From the NCBI GenBank assembly GCA_035457705.1, contig DATIBD010000107.1, positions 24,326 through 88,325 on the forward strand: a stretch of DNA of 64,000 bases, read 5' to 3'. The stretch comes from DASPGQ01 sp035457705. Lineage in GTDB: Bacteria; Acidobacteriota; Vicinamibacteria; Marinacidobacterales; SMYC01. Numbering within the stretch: the first letter of the stretch is position 1; every line of letters begins with the position of its first letter. Made by a program: the position numbers and the translations under genes. This document shows, in pieces, positions 55,501 through 62,544 of the stretch. The notes below the pieces were generated by a model. The model saw only the letters and a list, made by a program, of their open reading frames with translations. It was not told the origin of the DNA and searched no databases.

Positions 55501-56620
55501 TTCGGGCGCGAGCGTTCTTTTCGAATGGACCGCGGACGGGGCTCCGGTGAGCGCGTGGTGGCTCTACGTCGGCTCGAGCCTCGGCGGGCGGGACATCCAC
55601 GACAGCGGCAATCTCGAAGCGGCCCTTTCTCGCAGCGTTACCGGCCTACCCACGGATGGACGCGACCTATACGTCAGGCTGTGGCATCGGATGGGTCTCA
55701 ATTGGACGTTCACCGATTTCCAATACACCGCATCGACCGACGGTGGGGGAGGTGGAGGGATTCCGACGTTGACGAGTCCGTCACCGGGAACGGCGCTGCC
55801 CGGCCCGACGGTCACTTTCCAGTGGAACGCGAACGGAGCAGCGGTCACGAACTGGTGGGTCTATATCGGCACGACGGCCGGATCCAACAACGTTTTCAAC
55901 AGCGGCAATCTCGGATCGGCCACCACTTCCATTCAAGTAACAGGGCTTCCCACGAACGGTCGAGAGCTGCATCTGAAGCTCTTCTATTTCTTGAATGGAG
56001 CGTGGCAGTCTTCTCTGTTTCTCTTCACGACTCAAAATCTCGCGCCAGCCATCACGAGTCCGGCTCCCGGAACAACCCTTCCCGGCACGAACGTCACGTT
56101 CAACTGGCAATCGCACCCCGATGGGGCAGCAGTGATCGACTGGTGGCTGTACGTGGGGACGGCACAGGGCAGCACCAATCTCTTCAACAGCGGCCCTCTA
56201 GGGGCTGGAGCCACCTCGAAGAGCGTGAGCGGAATTCCCACCGACGGAAGAACGATCTACGTGCGGCTGAACTACAAAATGGGCGGGACGTGGAGCTTCG
56301 TCGACTTCATCTTCACGGCCGCCAGTATCGGCAGGCCCACCATCACGTCGCCCACGCCCGGAAGTGTTCTCCCTGGCGCCAGCGTCAACTTCAACTGGTC
56401 CCCTGCACCGACCGGCCAGTCACCAGCCGCGTGGTGGCTGCAGGTCGGATCGAGTCCGGGGGCCAAGAACTACCTCGATTCCGGGAACCTGGGAACCACT
56501 CGGTCGCTGACGGTATCGGGCCTTCCGCTGAATGGAAGCACCATCTATGTGAGACTCTGGTACCTCGTCAATTCCAAATGGGAGTTCTCGGATTTCGTCT
56601 TCACAGCTGCGGGACCGTAA
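52514..56620 (+). CDS. Secreted M36 (fungalysin) metalloprotease with seven C-terminal repeats
   Basis: 1368 residues from ATG 52514 (GGGAGG 6 bp upstream; GTG 52481 gives a poorer start). Signal peptide SIFSYGVVVAGLVAFFFVP. FTP-type propeptide about 90-170 (QVYSRLTDTTHIYFCQEFYG). The M36 domain (about 340-690) has zinc site HEYGH at 497-501 and downstream E525 in GEGLSDWW. From about 705 to the end there are seven tandem beta-sandwich-like repeats of about 92 residues, each with P-x-PGs-L-x-G-V-x-F-x-W, WWLYVGTS, LF-SG, GLP-x-G-x-YVRL and W-x-F-x-DF-Y-x-A. They probably anchor or target the protease outside the cell. It probably degrades extracellular protein. Confidence 0.93.
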   Translation: MRPSSMSIFSYGVVVAGLVAFFFVPCSTDASEAAVDRRKNMSFEGASPTSVQLDRVAALRESLDGSLVAAFDPATGVTRSLMNPTGKLTKPSSGAPLEVAVDFARANSDVLGLRPTDLNEIDVCDQVYSRLTDTTHIYFCQEFYGVRILNAQLQVHVGGDGAIIGISNAFVPGLEDLVRTDRASRVAREAKAVGLDDFGSPAPAIDAVSALAAAGRHLGAGSRRRARVTKGPSGANLATTLRANEISGEPVEAELLWLPMGRGLTLVWNLRVHTNDSRHVHDINVDATGDLEADDSARVITRFDLVLDSQYQVYPLPVESPNHTSPPPPQDARILVADEADTIASPLGWHDNGAQTFATMRGNNVHAYEDANDDNAPPASEPICSGGNCSFPLDLSADPTTYTSAAIANVFYWANRIHDVQYRYGFDEAAGNFQVNNFGLGGAGNDDLRAEVQDGGGLNNANFLTLSDGTRPRMQMFLWNQTNPRRDGSLDAGIIVHEYGHGISTRQVGGPSNVLCLFNAQQPGEGLSDWWALVYTAKPGDTPEMPRGIATYVLGDPIDGEGIRTQRYSTDEAVNDHTYESINGMAVPHGVGEVWAQAAWEVYWRLVEQYGFDPDLANATGGAGNQRMMLYVNEGLKFTACSPTFTDVRDGIIQAAVNLHGGEDVCTLWQGFADFGLGVDAVSGGSSSTTPTNGFDLPANCLPGPRMLEPEPHSTLEGSDVTFAWESNGVPVEEYELWVGTTLGAKDLFESGSLGTSLTVQAVDLPENGSTLYVRLRYRVGGTWNFKDFPYRAPVSDPAMVSPAPGTELPGADVTFEWASNGTNVSSYWLFVGTSVGGSQLFNSGTMSAATTSKAVSGLPADGSPIHVRLWWLLGGSWKKIDYSYTAWEPARPALVEPVPGSKLPGADVTFSWVSDGLPVTRWELWVSSTPGGQELFSSGVTTTLSMGVSGLPRDGRTIYARLRFQLDGAWDFEDFQYTADLGAPTITSPPPGSELSGASVLFEWTADGAPVSAWWLYVGSSLGGRDIHDSGNLEAALSRSVTGLPTDGRDLYVRLWHRMGLNWTFTDFQYTASTDGGGGGGIPTLTSPSPGTALPGPTVTFQWNANGAAVTNWWVYIGTTAGSNNVFNSGNLGSATTSIQVTGLPTNGRELHLKLFYFLNGAWQSSLFLFTTQNLAPAITSPAPGTTLPGTNVTFNWQSHPDGAAVIDWWLYVGTAQGSTNLFNSGPLGAGATSKSVSGIPTDGRTIYVRLNYKMGGTWSFVDFIFTAASIGRPTITSPTPGSVLPGASVNFNWSPAPTGQSPAAWWLQVGSSPGAKNYLDSGNLGTTRSLTVSGLPLNGSTIYVRLWYLVNSKWEFSDFVFTAAGP

Positions 56621-56640
56621 TCGACGCCTTCATGCCCGAT

Positions 56641-56662
56641 GGGAGGGGTGCAAACCCCTCCC
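56641..56662. terminator. Hairpin terminator between convergent genes
   Basis: GGGAGGGGT, loop GCAA, ACCCCTCCC: a 9-bp perfect stem closed by a GNRA tetraloop, placed 20 bp after the M36 stop and 13 bp before the stop of the convergent gene. T-runs are short on both sides (CTCCTTTCCC on the plus strand), so termination may be partly factor-dependent; it could serve both strands. Confidence 0.65.
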
Positions 56663-56675
56663 GCTCCTTTCCCTG

Positions 56676-57110
56676 CTAGCTTCTTATCTGGATTTTGGCG
56701 TTTCCTGCGATGACCGTCTTGCCGTTTCGCTCGAGCCTCAAATAGACAGTGTACGTCCCCGGGTAGCGGTATTGATGACTTGCGCTGAAGTGTTTTTGGA
56801 GCTCGACGCCCTCGGTATACGGGTCGCAGTCGGGCGCGTACTCCGATTCGGTATCGTCGTCCCAGTCCCACACCTCGGCCAGGCAATAGTACGTTTCGAG
56901 GTCCTCGGCCTTGTCCAGGTCTTCTAGCTCAGCGGTAACGCGTATGGTGACCGTCGGTCTTTGAGGCTCGTTGGGCATTCGCGGCCGCATGAAAGTCATT
57001 CGAGGCGACTTGACCTTGAGCGTTGGACCGTCTGCAAGGCTGGACGTCTCCGCCAAGCCGATTCCGAAGAGCATCACGGCGAGAATCAGGACTGTGGTCG
57101 TTTTCGTCAT
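56676..57110 (-). CDS. Small secreted protein, function unknown
   Basis: 144 residues. Signal peptide KTTTVLILAVMLFGIGLAETSS, cleaved probably near 22. The mature part is beta-rich and acidic, with CLAEVWDWDDDTESEYAPDC (two Cys, possible disulfide) and HQYRYPGTYTVYLRLERNGKTVIAGNAKIQI, the latter resembling a PKD/Ig-like strand pattern. It begins 7 bp after the yyaL stop, so it is third in the fabH-yyaL operon. No family assignment. Confidence 0.75.
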   Translation of the reverse strand: MTKTTTVLILAVMLFGIGLAETSSLADGPTLKVKSPRMTFMRPRMPNEPQRPTVTIRVTAELEDLDKAEDLETYYCLAEVWDWDDDTESEYAPDCDPYTEGVELQKHFSASHQYRYPGTYTVYLRLERNGKTVIAGNAKIQIRS

Positions 57111-57117
57111 GTCGATT

Positions 57118-59118
57118 TCATTCTAGCACTCGCAGAGAGGAGATGACTTCATCCAGCGAGTCAGTGGGTGCCCGACACCTGTAGGCCGAGCAGAGGTAGA
57201 ACCGCGGCCTCCGAGGGTCAGGCCCGGCCGACTTGCCTTCGGTCACCGGAAGGTGGAGCTCCGCAGATTGCGGGTCGACGCGCACGATGGAGACGTTGGG
57301 CGCGTAGATATGCCAGAGAGCGCGCAAAGCGGCATCGGCTTCGTGGCCCACGACGACGATCTCGCGCTTCGGGGACAGGTGGAAGTCGAGAGCGAGCAGC
57401 ATGTGCGCGAAAGCGCTCGGCGAGCGCTCCATCAGAGCATGAAACGCGCGAAGCGTCTGAGCACCGAGCGCTTCGTGCTCGCGCGAGCCCGTATACTCGG
57501 ACAGCCTCAAGAAGTAGGTTGCCGCGAGAGCATTGCCTGACGGGATCGCCCCGTCATACGCGGTCTTGGGTCGCGCGATGAGCTTCTCGTGGTCCGAGCC
57601 CGTGAAGAAGAAACCGCCGTGCGCCTCGTCGTGAAAGAGGCGCTCCAATTCCGACGCCAGGCGGCTTGCCGACGCTAGCCATCGCCCGTCGAAGTCGCAC
57701 TCGAACAGCTCGACGAAGCCACCGAGGAGAAACGCGTAGTCGTCCAAATATGCCTTGAGTTTCGCGCGGCCGATCCGATAGCTCGCAAGGAGACGATCCT
57801 CCTCGAACATGCGCTCGAGGATGAAGGTTCCGGCCCGACGGGCGGAGCTCAAGAAGCGCTCGTCACCGAGCACCCGGTACCCGCGAGCCATCGCGATGAT
57901 GGTGAGAGCGTTCCAGCTCGTAAGAACCTTGTCGTCCCGGTTGGGGTGAACGCGTCCCTCTCGGGCTTCGAAGAGGATCCGGCGCGATTGGTCGTGCTCC
58001 TCGGTAAGCGGGCCCGTACGGTTCAGGATGTTGCTCGCCTCCCAGTTGCCGTCCGGTGTGACGTCGTAGGCACCACAAAAATTCTTTGCGTCGGCTCCGA
58101 GCAGCCGTTGCACTTCCTCGTAGGACCAGACGTAGAACTTCCCTTCCACGCCCTCGCTATCCGCGTCCTGGCTGCTGTAATAGCCTCCTTCTTCGTCTTG
58201 CATCTCCCGCAAAATCCAGTCGAGACACTCCCGGGCGATGTGTGCGTAGTCTTCGTTCCCAGTCAGCTGGTAGCCCTCGAGGTAAGCTCTTGCCAGAAGC
58301 GCGTTGTCGTAGAGCATCTTCTCGAAGTGGGGAATCAGCCACCGGCTGTCGGTTGCGTAACGGTGAAAACCACCCCCGAGATGATCGTACAGGCCTCCCG
58401 CAGCCATCTTGTCCAGGGTGAGCGTAACCATGAAGAGGGCGTCGCGATCGCCGGTCGCGTTGTGGTGTCGCATGAGAAGTGAGAGCGAACCCGCCGGGGG
58501 GAACTTGGGCGCTGGCGAAAAGCCACCGTACCGGGGATCGAAACGCGAGGCGAGGTCCCGGGTAGCTCCTCCGATGAGCTGGCGCGAGAGGATTTCTCGA
58601 GTCTCGGGCGTGGCGGCGAGGCCCTGGAGCCTCTCGGTCAGACGCGTCGCGCTCTCGAATACCCGGTGGCGCTCGTCGCGGTAAACCCGAGCAATCTGCT
58701 CGAGGACGGTCTTGAAAGACGGGAGATTGAATCGATCCTCGGGAGGAAAGTAGGTGCCTCCGTAGAAAGGCTCGAGCGCTGGCGTGAGGAAGACGGTCAA
58801 GGGCCATCCGCCCGATCCCGTCATCATCTGGACGGCGCTCATGTAGATCTCGTCGATGTCCGGGCGCTCTTCGCGGTCGACTTTGATACAGACGAAGCTC
58901 CCGTTCATCAGGGCGGCGGTCTCCTCGTCCTCGAACGACTCGCGCTCCATGACGTGGCACCAGTGGCACGCCGAATAGCCAATCGAGAGCAAGATGGGCT
59001 TGTCCTCGCGACGCGATCTTTGAAGGGCCTCCTCTCCCCAGGGATACCAGTCGACGGGGTTGTGCGCGTGCTGGAGGAGATAGGGGCTCGTCTCGGCACC
59101 GAGGCGATTCGGGGCCAA
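57118..59118 (-). CDS. yyaL: YyaL/SSP411-type thioredoxin-domain protein (DUF255)
   Basis: 666 residues. N-terminal thioredoxin-like domain: ETSPYLLQHAHNPVDWYPWG, KPILLSIGYSACHWCHVMERESFEDEETA with C-H-W-C at about 50-53, VDREERPDIDEIYM, SGGWPLTVFLTP and GGTYFPPEDR. The rest is an (alpha/alpha)6 barrel resembling glucosidases/epimerases (GGLYDHLGGGFHRYATDSRWLIPHFEKMLYDNALLARAY and GGYYSSQDADSEG). Widely conserved, cytoplasmic, function unsettled. TTG start at 59118, 2 bp after fabH, so one operon. Confidence 0.92.
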   Translation of the reverse strand: MAPNRLGAETSPYLLQHAHNPVDWYPWGEEALQRSRREDKPILLSIGYSACHWCHVMERESFEDEETAALMNGSFVCIKVDREERPDIDEIYMSAVQMMTGSGGWPLTVFLTPALEPFYGGTYFPPEDRFNLPSFKTVLEQIARVYRDERHRVFESATRLTERLQGLAATPETREILSRQLIGGATRDLASRFDPRYGGFSPAPKFPPAGSLSLLMRHHNATGDRDALFMVTLTLDKMAAGGLYDHLGGGFHRYATDSRWLIPHFEKMLYDNALLARAYLEGYQLTGNEDYAHIARECLDWILREMQDEEGGYYSSQDADSEGVEGKFYVWSYEEVQRLLGADAKNFCGAYDVTPDGNWEASNILNRTGPLTEEHDQSRRILFEAREGRVHPNRDDKVLTSWNALTIIAMARGYRVLGDERFLSSARRAGTFILERMFEEDRLLASYRIGRAKLKAYLDDYAFLLGGFVELFECDFDGRWLASASRLASELERLFHDEAHGGFFFTGSDHEKLIARPKTAYDGAIPSGNALAATYFLRLSEYTGSREHEALGAQTLRAFHALMERSPSAFAHMLLALDFHLSPKREIVVVGHEADAALRALWHIYAPNVSIVRVDPQSAELHLPVTEGKSAGPDPRRPRFYLCSAYRCRAPTDSLDEVISSLRVLE

Positions 59119-59120
59119 TT

Positions 59121-60134
59121 TCAGCGCTCGCCGTTCGTGCGAAGGCCGCTCCAGCGCAAAAGCGACGCTCCTGAGGTGAATCCTGCCCCAACCGAGCTGA
59201 AGAGGACGAGGTCGCCTTCGCGGAGCCTCTGATCTTCAACGACGTCGTATAGCGCAAGGGGAATGGTCGCGGCGGTCGTGTTCCCGAGCTTGTCGATGTT
59301 CTTGACGACTTTCTCCGGGGGAAGTCCGAGCCGCTCGGCGGTCGCATCCAGGATTCGGACGTTGGCCTGGTGGGCAATGAGAAGCGAGATATCGTCGGCG
59401 GTCAGGCCATGCATTGCTAGAAGGCTGGTCGTCGTTTCGTACGTCTTTCGCACGGCATATTTGAACACCTGACGGCCGTCCTGGTGGACGAAATGCAGGT
59501 TCTGGTCGACCGTTTCGTGGCTGGCGGGCTTCGCGCTACCCCCGGCGGGCATGTAGAGAAATTGACCGCCGCTTCCTTCCACCCGATGCTGGAAACCGAG
59601 AAACCCTTCGTCTTTTCCCGATGCGGGCTCGAGGAGAATGGCTCCTGCGCCGTCTCCGAAGATGACACAGGTGGCGCGGTCCTTGTAATTGATGATGCTG
59701 CTCATGACGTCCGCGCCGATGACCAGGACCCGCTCATGCGCTCCCGTCTCGATGAACTGGGCCGCCACCGAGACCGAGTACAGGAAGCCACAGCAGGCCG
59801 CCGAGAGGTCGAATCCCCACGCGTGGCGGGCGCCGAGCTTGTCCTGTACGAGGCAGGCGGTCGAAGGGAACAACATGTCAGGGGTGATGGTCCCGACGAT
59901 GATGAGCTCCACGTCATCCGCGGCAATACCGCGACGATCGAGCGCCTCTTGAGCGGCGGCCGCTGCGAGCTCCGAAGTGCCGGTTCCGCTATCGACGAGT
60001 CGACGCTCTCGGATCCCCGTACGGTCGATGATCCACTGGTCCGAGGTATCCACCATCTCTTCGAGGTCGCGGTTCGAGAGAATCCGGTCGGGGAGGAACC
60101 GGCCTACCGAGGTGATCGTGGCGCGTCGTTTCAT
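59121..60134 (-). CDS. fabH: Beta-ketoacyl-ACP synthase III
   Basis: 337 residues. VGRFLPDRILSNRDLEEMVDTSDQWIIDRTGIRERR at the N-terminus, catalytic Cys114 in DLSAACCGFLYS, His in LLIAHQANVRI and Asn in KLGNTTAATIPLAL: the full Cys-His-Asn triad. GDGAGAILLE and SVGAGFTSGASLLRW are standard. It condenses acetyl-CoA (or a branched primer) with malonyl-ACP to start fatty-acid synthesis. It stands apart from the fabD-fabG-acpP genes, which are not in the window, and is co-transcribed with yyaL. A specialised primer or lipid role is possible. Confidence 0.94.
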   Translation of the reverse strand: MKRRATITSVGRFLPDRILSNRDLEEMVDTSDQWIIDRTGIRERRLVDSGTGTSELAAAAAQEALDRRGIAADDVELIIVGTITPDMLFPSTACLVQDKLGARHAWGFDLSAACCGFLYSVSVAAQFIETGAHERVLVIGADVMSSIINYKDRATCVIFGDGAGAILLEPASGKDEGFLGFQHRVEGSGGQFLYMPAGGSAKPASHETVDQNLHFVHQDGRQVFKYAVRKTYETTTSLLAMHGLTADDISLLIAHQANVRILDATAERLGLPPEKVVKNIDKLGNTTAATIPLALYDVVEDQRLREGDLVLFSSVGAGFTSGASLLRWSGLRTNGER

Positions 60135-60185
60135 GGTCGCCCATCCTACGCTCAGCCTCGGGTGCCGATCAATCGGGTCTCATTG

Positions 60186-60214
60186 TTGAGGGCCCGGCCG
60201 CGACGGCGTAATAT
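60186..60214 (+). promoter_or_regulatory. Promoter of the HAD-LarA-like-FAR cluster
   Basis: TTGAGG (60186-60191), 17-bp spacer, TAATAT (60209-60214), giving a start near 60221 and a leader of about 38 nt to the TTG at 60259. It also lies within the divergent spacer of fabH. Confidence 0.65.
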
Positions 60215-60258
60215 CTAGGGCTCCACCCAACCGGTTGAAAGGAGGTAGGATAGCAATC

Positions 60259-60924
60259 TTGGCCAAGGCGGCAGCCTTCTACGATCTCGACGGTACGCTC
60301 ATTCGTACGAACTTGGTGCATGCGTTTGCCTTCTATGCCCGGAACGATCAGGGGATCCTGAGAAGCGTCGTCCAGACGGCCAAGACCGTGCTGGGAATCC
60401 CCGTGTTTGTCGCCGCTGAGGTCTACAGCCGGAAGGTGTTCAACGACATTTTCTTCAAGTGGTACAGTGGGCAATCCGAGGACCGACTGCGATTCCTCGC
60501 CGAAGACCTTTTCGACGAAGTCATCCGCCCCGGGATTTATCCCGGGGCCCTCGAGCTTCTCGCAAAGTCGCGGGAAATGGGTCTTCGGCAGGTCGTCGTA
60601 ACCGGCGCGCTCGACCTGAGCATCGCTCCCCTGCTGGAGTACCTGGGTATCGCCGATTATGTGGCCAACCGCCTCGAGTTCGAGAACGGTCGGGCAACGG
60701 GTCGCCTGAAGCCCCCGGTGATGGCCAGCGCAACCAAGGCTTCATGGATCCGCCGCTACGCGGAGCGTGAGGGCTTGTCGTTGAACGACTGCTACGCCTA
60801 CGCCGACAGCATGAGCGACCTGCCCATGCTTTCCGTCGTCGGACATCCGACGGCGACCAACCCCGACGTGCGTCTTCGAAGCACAGCTCTTCGTCACGAC
60901 TGGCCGATCGTGAGCCTGAGGTAG
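60259..60924 (+). CDS. HAD-IB family phosphatase (SerB/PSP-like)
   Basis: 221 residues. AAAGGAGGTAGGA (60237-60249) precedes TTG 60259, which is used as start; a TTG at 60235 would lie before that site. Motif I FYDLDGTLI near 9-17, motif II VVVTGALDLS near 115, Lys in KPPVMASATKASW near 160 and motif IV YADSMSDLPML near 185. A helical cap of about 100 residues (VFNDIFFKWYSGQSEDRL) follows motif I, as in HAD-IB enzymes that act on phosphoserine, glycerol-phosphate or lipid phosphates. It is 20 bp from the LarA-like gene and two genes before an acyl-CoA reductase, hence a lipid-related phosphate is the favoured guess. Confidence 0.88.
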   Translation: MAKAAAFYDLDGTLIRTNLVHAFAFYARNDQGILRSVVQTAKTVLGIPVFVAAEVYSRKVFNDIFFKWYSGQSEDRLRFLAEDLFDEVIRPGIYPGALELLAKSREMGLRQVVVTGALDLSIAPLLEYLGIADYVANRLEFENGRATGRLKPPVMASATKASWIRRYAEREGLSLNDCYAYADSMSDLPMLSVVGHPTATNPDVRLRSTALRHDWPIVSLR

Positions 60925-60944
60925 TCAAGGAGGAACCGAATCCG

Positions 60945-62540
60945 ATGCCTGTTCTTAGGCGAAAACTCGACCCGGCGACGGTCATCATCGACACCGATTC
61001 GGCACCGCGGGTCATCCACTTTGGCGAGGATTTCTGGGAGGAGGATCTCCCCGCCGGCACCCGGGTCATTTATCCCAAGCCGCCCATTCAAGGCCTCCCC
61101 AACCCGAGAGGCGCTATCCGATACGCCATCAACCACCCGTTGGGCACGGATCCCCTTCACGCACAACTTCGCCCGGGGATGCGGGTCACGATCGCGCTCG
61201 ACGACATCAGTCTTCCACTTCCGCCGATGGCGCCCCCGGACATCCGTCAGACCGCGCTTCAGGTCGTGCTCGAGATGCTATCCGATCACGGCATCGAGGA
61301 CATCCACATCGTCGTGGCGAACTCGCTTCACCGGAAGATGTCGGAGACCGAGATGCGTCGCATGGTGGGGAGCGACATCCACGAGGCGTTCTACCCGGAC
61401 CGCTACTACTGCCACGACGCCGAGGACCCCAATGGGCTGACGAGCCTGGGGCAAACGGCGCACCACGAGCATTTGCGCGTCAACCGGCGCGCCGCGGAGA
61501 GCGAGCTCGTCATCTATATCAATATCAATCTCGTGCCGATGGACGGAGGACATAAGTCGGTTACGGTGGGACTGTGCGATTATCGGAGTCTGACGTACCA
61601 CCACGAGCCGCAGACGATCATCGACTCCGACGGCTACATGGACCCGGAACGCTCCGAGCTCAACCGCAAATGCGTGCGGATGGGCAGGCTCGTCGACGAG
61701 CACCTGAACGTCTTTCACATCGAGACCGTTCTCAACAACCGAATGTACCGGGACGAGCTGGATTTTCTCGGGAAGAACGAAGACGATTTCACCGAGCTCG
61801 ATCGCCTCAAGCTGCGAGCGACGCGCTTCACGACCGAGAAGCTGCCCCGGGAGGCCAAGCGCGCCTTCTTCCACCGGATTCCCGCCGCCTACGAGCTCAT
61901 CGGCTGCTACGCGGGGAAGACCGATCCAGTTCACGAGAAGACGCTGGACCGCTCGTTCGAGCAGTACGCGGTCAAGGTGAAGGGACAGTGCGACATCCTC
62001 ATCGTGGGCGTTCCTTACATCTCGCCCTACAACGTCAATTCCATCTTGAACCCGCTTCTCGTCCAGGTGATGGGGCCAGGTTACTTCTTCAACCTCTATC
62101 GGGGGAAGCCTCTGGTCCGCAAGGGCGGGGTCTTGATTCTGTGTCATCCCTGTTACGACGATTTCGACCCGGAGCGCCATCCGAGCTACATCGAGTTCTT
62201 CCATCGCCTGTTGCCAGAGACCCGGGACGCATTCGAGCTGCGCGAGAAGTACGAGGAAGAGTTCGCGATGAACCCAAGCTACATCGCGATGTACCGCCGA
62301 GGGACGGCCTATCATGGGGCCCACCCGTTCTTCATGTGGTACTGGGGGGAGAACGGGCGGCGTCATGTCAGCAAGATCATCGCCGCGGGGGCCGAGAACC
62401 AGCACGTTCCCGAGCTACTCGGCTGGGAGCGGGCCGACAGCCTGCCCGAGGCCATCGCCAACGCCCGGAGTCATTTGGGCAGAAGTGCCGAGATCACGAT
62501 GTTGCATCTTCCTCCCATCGTGATTCCCCAGGTGGAGTAG
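60945..62540 (+). CDS. LarA-like (DUF2088) lactate-racemase superfamily protein
   Basis: 531 residues with AAGGAGG 12 bp before ATG. The N-terminal domain matches LarA/DUF2088: RVTIALDDISLPLPPM near 85, VVANSLHRKMSETEMRRMVG near 130, HHEHLRVNRRAAESELVIYININLVPMDGGHKSVTVGL near 180-212 with the conserved Gly-Gly-x-Lys. The remainder (about 220-531) is longer than LarA (about 430) and rich in Tyr/His/Arg. LarA racemises lactate with a nickel-pincer nucleotide made by LarBCE; none of these is seen. Reaction and substrate here are unknown; the HAD and FAR neighbours suggest a hydroxy-acid or lipid intermediate. Confidence 0.75.
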   Translation: MPVLRRKLDPATVIIDTDSAPRVIHFGEDFWEEDLPAGTRVIYPKPPIQGLPNPRGAIRYAINHPLGTDPLHAQLRPGMRVTIALDDISLPLPPMAPPDIRQTALQVVLEMLSDHGIEDIHIVVANSLHRKMSETEMRRMVGSDIHEAFYPDRYYCHDAEDPNGLTSLGQTAHHEHLRVNRRAAESELVIYININLVPMDGGHKSVTVGLCDYRSLTYHHEPQTIIDSDGYMDPERSELNRKCVRMGRLVDEHLNVFHIETVLNNRMYRDELDFLGKNEDDFTELDRLKLRATRFTTEKLPREAKRAFFHRIPAAYELIGCYAGKTDPVHEKTLDRSFEQYAVKVKGQCDILIVGVPYISPYNVNSILNPLLVQVMGPGYFFNLYRGKPLVRKGGVLILCHPCYDDFDPERHPSYIEFFHRLLPETRDAFELREKYEEEFAMNPSYIAMYRRGTAYHGAHPFFMWYWGENGRRHVSKIIAAGAENQHVPELLGWERADSLPEAIANARSHLGRSAEITMLHLPPIVIPQVE

Positions 62541-62544
62541 CGCG

